From Sphaerulina vaccinii (Eukaryota; Ascomycota; Dothideomycetes; Mycosphaerellales; Mycosphaerellaceae), in the NCBI GenBank assembly GCA_022570795.1, contig JAKUDP010000011.1, forward strand, positions 744,001 through 808,000: a DNA stretch of 64,000 bases. The letters run 5' to 3'. This document shows positions 11,399 through 19,709 of the stretch, piece after piece. Under the pieces are notes generated by a model, which saw nothing but the letters and a program-made list of their open reading frames with translations, made no database searches and was not told where the DNA came from. Each line of letters starts with the position of its first letter. The first letter of the stretch is position 1. The translations under genes were made by a program, and so were the position numbers.

Positions 11399-13967
11399 AT
11401 GGCGACCAGATACAAGGACTTCGACGTTGAAGATGTCCTCGATCAGCTTACAACACAAGAAAAGATCTCGTTGCTTTCAGGCACAGATTTCTGGCATCTG
11501 GCTGGCATATCGCGACTCGGCATACCCGCGATAAGGACTTCAGATGGGCCCAATGGTGTACGCGGGACGAAGTTCTTTAATGGTGTGCCTGCTGCTTGCT
11601 TGCCTTGCGGTAGATCTCACAATCTTTCCCATGATCGTTGTCGATTCACTCAGCTGACATCCACAAGGCACTGCCCTCGGAGCAACATGGGACGTTGATC
11701 TCCTTAGGAAAGGTGGCGAGCTTATGGGCCATGAAGCAATTGCTAAGGGTGCTTCTGTTCTGCTGGGTCCTACTGTGAATATGCAGCGCTCACCACTTGG
11801 TGGGCGGGGCTTCGAGTCGTACTCAGAAGATCCGGTTCTCGCCGGGAACTTAGCGGCAGCCTCGATAACTGGCATACAGTCAACAGGTGTAGCTGCGACT
11901 CTCAAACACTTCGTCTGCAACGACCTGGAACATAAGCGAATGGCCAGCAACAGTGTACTCTCGGAGCGAGCACTTCGGGAAGTGTATCTGATGCCTTTTC
12001 AGATCGCCCAGCGAGATGCGAAGCCACTGGCGATTATGACTTCATATAATCTGGTCAATGGTCTTCATGCTAGCGAGAACCCAAAACTCATCCAGAAGAT
12101 CCTGAGAGAAGAGTGGGGTTTCGAGGGTCTTGTGATGTCGGATTGGTTCGGTGTGTACTCCACAACAGAGTCCATTAAAGCAGGCCTGGATCTGGAGATG
12201 CCTGGTCCGCCATCACTACGAGGCAAGCAGATAAATCTGGCTCTCACCTGTGGCAAACTTTGGCCGCATCATCTGGACATGAGAGCTACGGAAGTGTTGA
12301 AGTTCATCAAGAAGCTCTTGCCACTCAACATCGAAGAGAACGCTGAGGAGTCAACAGTAGACTCACCTGAGACCGCGACACTTCTCAGAACAATTGCTGC
12401 TGACAGTCTGGTGCTGTTGAAGAACGAAGGAGATGTGCTACCTTTCAAGAAGAACAAGACCACTGCTGTCATTGGACCGAATTCCGAATTTGCGGCCTTT
12501 TCTGGTGGCGGATCTGCGTCACTGTTACCATACTATGCTGTCACGCCACTTGACGGCATGAAGGAGAAAGTTCAGGACGTACGGTACGAGCTCGGAGTCA
12601 CGGCCTGGAAGCGATTGCCGCTTATTTCCCACCTCGCAAAGACTAAAGATGGTCAGCCTGGGTTGCACATGAAGTTTTACCTCGAGCCACCAACCAGCAA
12701 AGAAAGAGAGGCCTTCGAAGAGCTCGTCATCAAAGATACGAACATCTCGCTGTTCGACTTCAAGCACCCCAAGCTCAAAACCGACTTGCTGTATGCGGAT
12801 ATTGACACGACTGTCACTCCGGAAGAGACTACAGAATATGAGTTCAGCTGCTCTGTGGCCGGCACAGCTCAGATCTTCGTAAACGGCAATCTTGTCGTGG
12901 ACAACAAGACGAAGCAGACACCAGGAGACTCCTTCTTTGGATCTGGAACATGTGAAGAGATTGGGTCAATGAAGCTTGAGGTTGGCAAGACGTATGACGT
13001 TCACATCGAGTTTGGCTCTCTGCCAACTATCACGTTCCAGAAAGATGGCGCGACAGCTTTCGGTGCAGGAGGAGTTCGTCTTGGCATGTATCGCAAGGTC
13101 GATCACAAAGTCGAGATCCAGCGAGCTGTAGAGCTGGCGAAGAAGGTCGATCAAGTTGTGCTGGTCGCTGGACTCAACTCGGACTGGGAATCAGAAGGCT
13201 ATGATCGCAGCCATATGGACTTGCCACCTGGCTCGGATGAACTCATCGAGGCCGTTCTCGCGGCAAATCCAAACACCGCTATCGTCATCCAGTCCGGCAC
13301 ACCTGTCACAATGCCGTGGGCTGACAAGGCCAAGGCTTTGGTGCAAGCATGGTATGGAGGCAACGAGACTGGCAATGCCATTGCGGACGTCGTCTTTGGA
13401 GATGTCAACCCCAGTGGCAAGCTAAGCTTGAGCTTTCCAAAGCGTAACGAAGACAATCCAGCTTTCTTGAACTACACAAGCGACGACAACAGGGTGATCT
13501 ATGGCGAAGATGTCTACGTCGGCTACAAGTACTACGAGAAGACGAATAAGGATGTCCTATTCCCCTTTGGCCACGGACTGAGCTACACCAGCTTCGAGCT
13601 CAAGAACTTGAGCATCTCATCTTCTGCTGATCAGGATGAAGTCATAGTGTCTGTGGATGTGTCAAACACTGGAAATATCGCTGGCGCCGAAGTCGTGCAA
13701 GTATATGTCGCACCCCAATTGCCGAGCATCAAGAGGCCGCTGAAGGAGCTGAAGGGCTTCCAGAAGCTCTTCCTTGAGGCTGGAGAGACGAAGACTGCCC
13801 AGATCACAATGTCGAAGAAGTATGCGACGAGCTTCTACCATGAAGGCAAGGACGCCTGGCTCTCGGAGAAGGGCAAGTATACTCTCTTGGTTGGCAATTC
13901 GAGCGCCAGTACGCCGCTCACTGCGGATCTTGAGGTGACCAAACATCTGGTATGGAAAGGACTGTAG
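11399..13967 (+). CDS. Glycoside hydrolase family 3 beta-glucosidase with PA14 insert
   Basis: Hydrolyses terminal beta-D-glucosyl residues (cellobiose, beta-glucosides). Exon 1 (11399-11609) starts MATRYKDFDVEDVLDQLT and carries TSDGPNGVRG. The 58-nt intron 11610-11667 has a GCTGAC branch site and ends AAG; exon 2 resumes GTALGATWDVDLL in frame. GH3 landmarks follow: LKHFVCNDLE, ALREVYLMPFQ, and VMSDWFG with the catalytic Asp. A PA14-type beta domain sits mid-protein (around LLYADIDTTVTPEETTEYEF), then the C-terminal GH3 sandwich (GYKYYEKTNKDVLFPFGHGL) and a fibronectin III-like domain. The 836 residues match intracellular fungal GH3 enzymes; there is no signal peptide, so a cytosolic location is likely. 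Confidence 0.95.
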
Positions 13968-14132
13968 AGACTTCTGCTTCTTCTGCTCAATGCTCGATTT
14001 TTACAATTATAAGCCGATCGCCCTCCAAAGCTCCCTCCATCTCTCTTCATTGCTGCGGGTGTGCTGCTAGTGCCGCGCTCAGTCGCGATTCGCAGAAATG
14101 AGATGACATTAATGTGATGCACGCTCAGCCGC

Positions 14133-14675
14133 CTACTCTTGCTTCAGCTTCCATCCTTCCTCTAGGATCTCCCTCCATACTGCAGTCAACTTCTCGCACA
14201 TCTCCTTGAGCTCATAATCTCCACTCAGGAGCACTGTTCCCGCGGTTGCCATTCCCATCGCTATCGCTATACCGACCTTCTCTAATGCGAAAGCTCTACC
14301 CATTCCATCTCCTTTGCCTCTTGGAGTATACGGAGGTACCGCGCTAGTCTCGCCGGCGAGAAATATGATTTCTTGAAGCTTGTCTGCGGTTGCGGTATTC
14401 CCGATGGCTAGGAGTGCGTTCCTTACGACAGGAAGACCACCTCTGAGCATTGAGCGGAGACTGGCGGCTAGCTCTTTGTCAGCTTGTTCTCGGCGGGCTG
14501 GAATGTTGCTGAGCCTCTCGTATGTTTGGTTATCCAGGGATAATGGAGGGTCGTCGTCGTCGTCGCTGAAGACTTCTTCTCCTTTCTTTCTTCGTGGTAT
14601 CCTGGCAGCGCGTGGAAGCATGCTTGACGTCAATGGTTGAGATTGAGGTGGAGTGCGCGGCTCCATCTTCTGCAT
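14133..14675 (-). CDS. Small paralogous fungal protein, copy 1
   Basis: 180 residues, single exon, no known domain. The N-terminus is basic and then acidic (RRKKGEEVFSDDDDDPP). The centre carries LLAIGNTATADKLQEIIFLA followed by GETS, and the C-terminus is amphipathic (LTAVWREILEEGWKLKQE). The same order occurs in the neighbour at 14972-15490, in the decayed copy at 15843-16103 and, more weakly, in the gene at 23564-23944, so this is a local multigene family. It lies convergent to the beta-glucosidase gene, 165 bp away. Function unknown; the helical C-terminus suggests protein binding. Confidence 0.6.
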   Translation of the reverse strand: MQKMEPRTPPQSQPLTSSMLPRAARIPRRKKGEEVFSDDDDDPPLSLDNQTYERLSNIPARREQADKELAASLRSMLRGGLPVVRNALLAIGNTATADKLQEIIFLAGETSAVPPYTPRGKGDGMGRAFALEKVGIAIAMGMATAGTVLLSGDYELKEMCEKLTAVWREILEEGWKLKQE

Positions 14676-14851
14676 GCTGGCTGATGTTTGCTATCACAAT
14701 GGGACGACTCCTTGGCAACCTTTATTCACTTGCGAAAGATCAGGGCACGATGAGACAGCGTTGAGCTCCTGCCTGATATGTCTACGAACAAGCTATTTGC
14801 GTTTCTCGACTAGGGGATCACCACTCGCCTCTCATTGCTGTGTCATCGGCC

Positions 14852-14945
14852 CAGCAACACCAGCAACACCAGCAACACCAGCAACACCAGCAACACCAGC
14901 AACACCAGCAACACCAGCAACACCAGCAACACCAGCAACACCAGA
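14852..14945. repeat. 9-bp minisatellite (CAGCAACAC)x10
   Basis: About ten perfect tandem copies of CAGCAACAC, ending where the last unit becomes CAGAAGC. It lies between two paralogous genes, 27 bp beyond the stop codon of copy 2 (leftward), so it is probably in its 3' untranslated region. The perfect copies imply recent slippage. Confidence 0.95.
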
Positions 14946-14971
14946 AGCAAAGGAAGCCTAGACAAGCGACC

Positions 14972-15490
14972 TCACGAACCAGTTTCGCGAGCTTCGTCCG
15001 CACGTCGAGCTTCTCCTATCTTGCGGTGCATGTACGCCCTCAGAATGAAGGGGAACATGTCATCCAGCCTCTCCCAGACCTTCTCGAACTGATCACCACC
15101 AAACAACTCCTTTCCGAGAGCCGCGAGTCCTAGCGCCTGACCGACAATATTGATCCCTTTCGCTCGCTGGTCATCGAACCCATCGAAGTTTGAGGCTTTT
15201 GCCTCTTTCACACGAAGGTCAGTCTCACCTGCAAGGCGTATGACGCGCCAGATGGTGTCGGCAGTTGGGGTGTTTCCGATAGCCATGTATGCATACATGG
15301 CGTTTGGAAGGGTAGTTCTGATGCGGTGAAGTAGGATTTCGGCGAGGTTGCTGTCGTCAAGGCCGATGGGCTGGTCGCCAGCTGTTTGCGGTTGAGAGTT
15401 GCGGAGCCGGTTAGTGCTGAGCGTGTTCGTGCTGCTCATGTTTGAGTCCTGACCGTTGGTCATGCTTGAAGAGGCTTCACCGTCGTTCAT
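14972..15490 (-). CDS. Small paralogous fungal protein, copy 2
   Basis: 172 residues from the first in-frame ATG (MNDGEASSSM). It shares with copy 1 the segment YMAIGNTPTADTIWRVIRLA followed by GETD, and the helical C-terminus (FEKVWERLDDMFPFILRAYM). Upstream of this ATG the frame still encodes the family's N-terminal block (RRQEGEEVFSEDD, 15491-15570) but without an ATG. Translation may therefore start late, use a lost exon, or the gene may be decaying. No domain of known function is recognised. Confidence 0.55.
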   Translation of the reverse strand: MNDGEASSSMTNGQDSNMSSTNTLSTNRLRNSQPQTAGDQPIGLDDSNLAEILLHRIRTTLPNAMYAYMAIGNTPTADTIWRVIRLAGETDLRVKEAKASNFDGFDDQRAKGINIVGQALGLAALGKELFGGDQFEKVWERLDDMFPFILRAYMHRKIGEARRADEARETGS

Positions 15491-15842
15491 AATTTCTGGA
15501 GTCTGAGCTTCGAAGTCGTCTTCGCTGAAGACTTCTTCCCCTTCCTGTCTGCGTGAAAACCTGGCAGCGCATGTAGGGGCGCACGGCCGTCAGTTGAAGG
15601 ATGGCGCATGTTTGCTGCTACAAAGAAAGCAATCTCGGGAGCGAAGAGGGCGAGTAGGAAGAATTACGAGCTTCTTCTTGGTGTATCTACAAAGAGGTGA
15701 CAGTGGAACAACCTCGACGATTCGACAAACACTCACTCTCTACATCTGACCAGGACGAGCGATACCAGAAACATCGCATCAAATGTGACCAAGAGCTGGC
15801 GACGCTCAAAACACCGAATCCCTGAACAAGCGACCTCTCAAA

Positions 15843-16103
15843 TCAGCCTGACTCCTCCTTCTGCTGCCATCCAGCTGACAACATCTCACTGAAGATGCTA
15901 TCTAATCCCTCCCAGACTGCTCCAAACTTCTGCTCACTTGTGCCCAGATACGCCATCCCCATCGCTTCGCCAACTGGTAATATCGGACACTCAAGCTTGG
16001 GGTTCTCGGCTCTCTTCACACTCGGATCAGTTTCACCCGCACTTGGAAAGCATGATCTCCCAGGTCTTGTCGTCTGCCGTCGCGTACATCGAGGAGGGCA
16101 TTG
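15843..16103 (-). pseudogene. Decayed third copy of the small paralogous family
   Basis: On the minus strand one frame reads MYATADDKTWEIMLSKCG, then TGA. Shifting by one base continues GETDPSVKRAENPKLECPIL and EQKFGAVWEGLDSIFSEMLS before a proper stop at 15843-15845. These match the TAD...LAGETD core and C-terminal helix of copies 1 and 2, so a single-base frameshift near 16050 separates the halves. The N-terminal block is not found. It lies directly next to copy 2 in the same orientation, indicating tandem duplication followed by decay. Confidence 0.7.
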
Positions 16104-16361
16104 TGAGTGAGGAAAGGTTTCATATTCGTCAGTGGTGGATTAGTTTTGGAGTGTGGCCAGTTTGGGCCCTCATGGTCCTCGATGTTGTGTTGCTGTGGGT
16201 ATGAGTCGACTCTTCCTTGCGAGAGATGCTGTTTGCTGGTACAATGAACATGTCTTGGAATGATCTCGTACTTCAGTAATCTTCCTGCAACGATGGCCGC
16301 GAGTAGCGGAAGAGAGAATCCGATTTCAATCTAGAGCACTCTGAGGAACAAGTGAGCTCGC

Positions 16362-16397
16362 GTCTGCAAGCATGTCTGCAAGCATGTCTGCAAGCAT
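16362..16397. repeat. 12-bp direct repeat x3 (GTCTGCAAGCAT)
   Basis: Three perfect tandem 12-mers immediately upstream of the first unit of the small-RNA array. They end about 20 bp before that unit's TATA-like element. Confidence 0.9.
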
Positions 16398-16449
16398 GTC
16401 CCATACACTGCTGTTGACGTTCATACACAGCACGAAATTGTCTATTTGC

Positions 16450-16602
16450 AACGATCGTCCTTGGTCTGGTGGCACAGTCAGTAAGTCGTCAGTATAGCTG
16501 GTGCTTGACATAGCAGTGAAACATCACAGCGTTCAAGGCAACAGTGTCCTCACCCGTCGTAGCTGATTTCCTCGCTAGCACACGCCAAGCAGCGATTGTT
16601 TT
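16450..16602 (+). ncRNA. Candidate Pol III structured RNA, unit 1
   Basis: TATA-like TCATACA begins at 16421 (-29). The 8-bp terminal stem pairs 16450-16457 with 16593-16600 (one G-U). A-box-like TGGTCTGGTGG lies at 16462-16472. A B-box-like GTTCAAGGC at 16531-16539 is the best in the array. The T4 run is at 16599-16602. Confidence 0.65.
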
Positions 16603-16686
16603 GCTGTTGGATTCGTCTCTTTACTTTTACTGGAGGTAAGTAGCTGATGGACAGCCATCATAAGCAGCCTATAAATCCCAACTTGC

Positions 16687-16839
16687 AACAATGGTCCGTG
16701 GTTCAGCGGCAAACCTGTAAGTCGTTGGCTATACTAATGCTTGAAGAGCAGTATTAGGATATTGATACCAAGCAGGCTTCCAACGCCTCAGCTGGCTCCT
16801 CAGTCCCATTCAACGCGAGTATCTTGTGGCGATTATTTT
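16687..16839 (+). ncRNA. Candidate Pol III structured RNA, unit 2
   Basis: TATA-like TCATAAG at 16658 (-29), with a second TATAAAT at 16670. A-box-like TGGTTCAGCGG at 16699-16709. The terminal stem (16687-16694 with 16830-16837) has two mismatches, so this copy may be degenerate. T4 at 16836-16839. Confidence 0.5.
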
Positions 16840-16916
16840 GTCTCCCACGCATCTCTCTTGAAATACACTCGACGCTGCCCTGGACATTCATATGTTCATC
16901 TAACCCTGCATTCCTC

Positions 16917-17063
16917 AACAGTCGTCCATGGTCTAGTGGAAGACTCGGTAAGTCGTCGGCATAGCTGATGCTTGACTAACCATTGCAACATAGCCTATCT
17001 CAAGTCTATTGACTTGAGGTGATGGGCACCTTGGGAAATCTGCTCACAAGAGGCGATTGTTTT
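16917..17063 (+). ncRNA. Candidate Pol III structured RNA, unit 3
   Basis: TCATATG at 16888 (-29). Terminal stem 16917-16924 with 17054-17061, extendable to about 10 bp. A-box TGGTCTAGTGG at 16929-16939. Perfect 8-bp hairpin CTCAAGTC/GACTTGAG at 16999-17018 with loop TATT. GCAT/ATGC hairpin in the central domain. T4 at 17060-17063. One of the best-formed copies. Confidence 0.7.
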
Positions 17064-17144
17064 ACCTTTCCAATCTTCCTTTTGCTTCTTCGATCTACTG
17101 GGGCAGTATTGAAGGTCCACATACAATTCAAATCATGGGCTTTC

Positions 17145-17291
17145 AACAATCGTCCATGGTCTAGTGGAGCAGTCCGCAAGTCGTTGGCATAGCTAATGCT
17201 TGGCTTGCCATTGTCATTCCAGATGATCCCAAGTCTACTGGCTTGAGACGCCGTGGTTGAAGGCTATCTGCCGACTAGAGGCGATTCTTTT
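17145..17291 (+). ncRNA. Candidate Pol III structured RNA, unit 4
   Basis: TATA-like CACATACA at 17118 (-27). Start AACAATCG at 17145; the 3' partner CGATTCTT has one mismatch. Central stem CAAGTC/GGCTTG encloses GCAT/ATGC. A second hairpin at 17230-17245 (CAAGTC, TACT, GGCTTG) is followed by B-box-like GGCTTGAGACGCC. T4 at 17288-17291. Confidence 0.65.
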
Positions 17292-17373
17292 GCCTCTCGT
17301 GCTACCTCTTGCTTTCTCAGAAGCAAGTCAACGCGCATGGACATCCATATACGAGCCCCATTTCTCGTATTCC

Positions 17374-17509
17374 AACAATCGTCCGTGGTCTAATCGCAGG
17401 AGGAGTAAGTCGTTGGCAAAGCTGATGCTTGACCTTAGCACATCGGCATTCTCTCCCAAGCTATCCGACTTGAAGAGGTGCGGTCCGGCATACTCAGCGC
17501 GATCGTTTT
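17374..17509 (+). ncRNA. Candidate Pol III structured RNA, unit 5
   Basis: TATA-like CCATATA at 17345 (-29). Terminal stem 17374-17381 with 17500-17507 (one A-C mismatch). The A-box is altered to TGGTCTAATCG. Hairpin CAAG/CTTG at 17457-17472. T4 at 17506-17509; a second TTTTGC follows at about 17525. Confidence 0.6.
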
Positions 17510-17612
17510 GCTTCTAGCGATGTCTTTTGCCTCTCAGTCTGCCTAGCCTCTTTCACATTCAAATGCTCAAGGTGTGTTGACCTCTATATGCGATTGAAAA
17601 TCCAGGCTTCTC

Positions 17613-17756
17613 AACAGTCGTCCGTGGTCTAGTCGCAGGAGCAGTAAGTCGTCAGTATAGCTGACGCTTGACTTAGCAGTTCAATGTTTCTCGTCCAAGC
17701 CTCCGAGACTTGGGGCGCAGCGTCCAACCCCTCTCCTTTTCCAGCGCGATTGTTTT
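17613..17756 (+). ncRNA. Candidate Pol III structured RNA, unit 6
   Basis: TATA-like TCTATATG at 17583 (-30). Terminal stem 17613-17620 with 17747-17754, complete with one G-U. Central stem TAAGTC/GACTTA. Hairpin CCAAG/CTTGG at 17695-17713. An earlier TTTT at 17737-17740 could end some transcripts; the main T4 is at 17753-17756. Confidence 0.65.
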
Positions 17757-17848
17757 GTCTTTTGCGACATTGTATGCGTAGTATCTTTTGCCTGTGAGTG
17801 CTCAGGGCCATATTGACCTCTATAGTCGATCAAGAATCCAGGCAATTC

Positions 17849-17994
17849 AACACTCGTTCGTGGTCTAGTGGTGGATCAGTAAGTCGTCGGCATAGCCGAT
17901 GCTGGAAATGAACGCTTGCCAGTTATCCCCAAGCCTTATGACTTGGATTCTGGGTTTCGCTTGAATCTGCTGATTCACAATGGGCGATTGTTTT
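17849..17994 (+). ncRNA. Candidate Pol III structured RNA, unit 7
   Basis: TCTATAG at 17819 (-30). Terminal stem 17849-17856 with 17985-17992 (one mismatch). A-box TGGTCTAGTGG. Central GCAT/ATGC hairpin and CCAAG/CTTGG hairpin (17929-17946). T4 at 17991-17994 with downstream TTTTGC. Confidence 0.65.
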
Positions 17995-18076
17995 GCCTCC
18001 TGCACCGCCCTTTCTTTTGCACCGCTATTGACTCATCGAATGAGCATCTTTGTGCATCTACGATTCTTCTCTCAGC

Positions 18077-18219
18077 AATAGTCGTCCCTGGTCTAGTGGT
18101 AGACCTGTAAGTCGCAGTCGCCACGCTGTGCCAGTAACAGTATGCTATTGCAACACCTGCTCAGAATATCTGGCCTGCTTAGCCACACTTACATCCAGCG
18201 CGCAGAAGGCGATTGTTTT
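18077..18219 (+). ncRNA. Candidate Pol III structured RNA, unit 8
   Basis: The 5' end AATAGTCG (18077) pairs fully with 18210-18217 through two G-U pairs. The D-arm-like hairpin is strong: GGTC, TAGTGGTA, GACC. The central domain differs from other units, and the -29 element is degenerate (TCTTTGTG). T4 at 18216-18219. Confidence 0.55.
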
Positions 18220-18310
18220 GCCTTTCGATAAGTTCATTGCATATTTCCATTTTGTCTTGATCGCACTGGTGAGATGGGCATTCATATGCATCCTCAATTC
18301 TTCTCTTAGC

Positions 18311-18462
18311 AATAGTCGTCCTTTATCCAGTGGAATACCGATAAGTCGCCAGCATAGCTGATGTTTAGGGTTGGCAAGTGCTAGAGCAAGTGTTAAGTCG
18401 ACTTGACTTGACTGATTTCCAGCAAGCTTCGCCATTGCCTAGGCTAAGGAAACGATCGTTTT
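18311..18462 (+). ncRNA. Candidate Pol III structured RNA, unit 9
   Basis: TCATATG at 18282 (-29). Start AATAGTCG; 3' partner CGATCGTT at 18453-18460 (one mismatch). The A-box is weakened to TTATCCAGTGG. Hairpin AAGTC/GACTT at 18395-18409. T4 at 18459-18462. Confidence 0.55.
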
Positions 18463-18551
18463 GCCCGCCCGTCCGTACCTCTCCATCTCTTTTGACCTAC
18501 CAGGTCTGCATGGGATGGAGCTTGATATACGAGCAGCAGCCCGCATTTTTC

Positions 18552-18710
18552 AACAGTCGTCCGTGGTCTAGCGGCAGACCAGTAGACTCGTCGGCGTAGC
18601 TGACGTTTGGTGTTAGAGATAGCTGCAAAGAGTCATAGGTCATGTCGACCTGTTGAATTCGTAGGGTAGCAAATCATCTGCTGGAAATGAGCACGAAGCG
18701 ATCGTTTTTT
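18552..18710 (+). ncRNA. Candidate Pol III structured RNA, unit 10
   Basis: TGATATA at 18523 (-29). D-arm-like GGTC, TAGCGGCA, GACC. The central hairpin is GCGT/ACGT, a compensated change from GCAT/ATGC. Hairpin AGGTC/GACCT at 18637-18651. T6 at 18705-18710 and another TTTTGC downstream. Confidence 0.65.
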
Positions 18711-18805
18711 GCTTCTCCTTGCACGTTCGTATCGAGGATCTTTTGCCTCTTGTGAGACTCGCACGAGTGTGATGGTACATAAACAGCCTAAGAACCTCAA
18801 CTTTC

Positions 18806-18956
18806 AACATTCATCTATGGTCTAGCGGCAAAGTCCATGAGTCGCCATATATTTGGTGCCGGTCAGAAGCGTGCATTGCAGTTGCTAGAGGGACATTATA
18901 TCCCTCAAACGCTACACGGTCCTCTCTAATGCCTTTCAGCATTGCGCGATTGTTTT
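18806..18956 (+). ncRNA. Candidate Pol III structured RNA, unit 11
   Basis: ACATAAA at 18777 (-29). A-box TGGTCTAGCGG. The terminal stem is weak (two mismatches). The 6-bp hairpin GAGGGA/TCCCTC with 7-nt loop (18888-18906) is the direct counterpart of unit 12's GAGGAC/GTCCTC. T4 at 18953-18956. Confidence 0.6.
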
Positions 18957-19061
18957 GCTTCCCCGTTGCAAGGTTTTGCTGCTGCTTATGTCCAGACCTT
19001 TTGCTTCATACCCGCTTTGCATGAATGAGACTTCGTGTTGAACCTCAGATTACCAAATTGC

Positions 19062-19212
19062 AACAGTCGTCCATGGTTGAGCGGAAGGAGTCCTAAGTCG
19101 CCATGTCTTTGGTGCTGAAAAGATGCGTGCGGCGCAATCGCTACGAGGACCATCGTAGTCCTCAAGCGGCATACATGCCTTTCGATGCCTCTTAGTACCG
19201 GGCGATTCTTTT
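19062..19212 (+). ncRNA. Candidate Pol III structured RNA, unit 12
   Basis: The -29 element is degenerate (TCGTGTT at 19033). The A-box lacks two bases (ATGGTTGAGCGG). Central hairpin CGCCA/TGGTG. Hairpin GAGGAC/GTCCTC at 19145-19163. T4 at 19209-19212; the terminal stem has one mismatch. Confidence 0.6.
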
Positions 19213-19307
19213 GCTCCTCCTTGCAAAGTTCCGTTCACTCGGATCTTTTGCTTCGTACTCACTTCGCATGAATGAGATTTCATATTGACCCCTGAGTCAG
19301 GTATCGC

Positions 19308-19461
19308 AACAGTCGTCCATAGTCTAGCGGGTATATCAGTAAATCATTCGTTCTTACTGATTTTTTGGCGGTTATCGTGGTCGATCTTGAGCACAGATGC
19401 TATAGCTATCCTTTGGAGATACCACCGGATCGTGATCAGCAGACGAGGGCGATTTTTTTTT
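19308..19461 (+). ncRNA. Candidate Pol III structured RNA, unit 13
   Basis: TCATATT at 19280 (-28). Start AACAGTCG; 3' partner CGATTTTT with one mismatch. A-box-like TAGTCTAGCGG. The terminator is a run of nine T (19453-19461). An internal T6 near 19360 could truncate transcripts, so this copy may be impaired. Confidence 0.5.
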
Positions 19462-19559
19462 GCTTCTTCTCCAATCTTTTGCTCTTCGTCGCGTAATTGC
19501 GCTACTTTCCAGGATGCATCGCTTACGAGCTTCATATATGAGCTGAAGGCGTCCATTGC

Positions 19560-19709
19560 AATAGTCGCCATTGGTCTAGTGGTATACCAGTAAATTGTCG
19601 GTGTATACTGATGTTTGGTACTTAGTGGACATGGTCGTGGACCGGAATGCCATTTCTGACATCAACTCCATACTTGTCGAGGTAGTCGTCGAGTGATCGC
19701 GATTGTTTT
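19560..19709 (+). ncRNA. Candidate Pol III structured RNA, unit 14
   Basis: TCATATA at 19532 (-28). Start AATAGTCGCC pairs with GCGATTGTT at the 3' end; the ninth pair is C-G where other units have U-G. A-box TGGTCTAGTGG. Hairpin GGTC/GACC at 19633-19643. T4 at 19706-19709. Last unit of the array. Confidence 0.65.

Larger units (their letters stand above)
16420..19709 (+). repeat. Tandem array of 14 structured-RNA gene units, 228-256 bp period
   Basis: Unit starts fall at 16450, 16687, 16917, 17145, 17374, 17613, 17849, 18077, 18311, 18552, 18806, 19062, 19308 and 19560. The period is 228-241 bp, then 246-256 bp in the last four intervals. Most of each unit has diverged, but fixed islands persist: TCATATA-like at about -29, AACARTCGTCC at +1, TGGTCTAGTGG at about +13, GTAAGTCGTCGGCATAGCTG and GATGCTTGAC near +30 to +65, and GCGATTGTTTTGC at the 3' end. 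A second TTTTGC lies 20-40 bp downstream in most units. No protein frame spans the array. The pattern is a family of small RNA genes, not simple satellite DNA. Confidence 0.85.

Noticed and set aside
14821..15003. Cys-Cys-Trp repeat protein from the minisatellite
   Set aside because: It is only the translation of the 9-bp repeat.
16741..19600. Short protein frames inside the RNA array (e.g. 18050-18361, 18145-18435)
   Set aside because: They differ from unit to unit and do not follow the period, whereas the RNA motifs do.
16450..19709. The array as a cluster of tRNA-Glu or tRNA-Gly genes
   Set aside because: The A-box and D-arm-like hairpin match, but there is no anticodon arm of normal form and no T-arm TTCRANNC pairing with a stem in most units.
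16450..19709. The array as box C/D snoRNAs
   Set aside because: GCTGATG superficially resembles a C box, but there is no D box CTGA paired near the 3' end and the terminal stem is not followed by C/D geometry.
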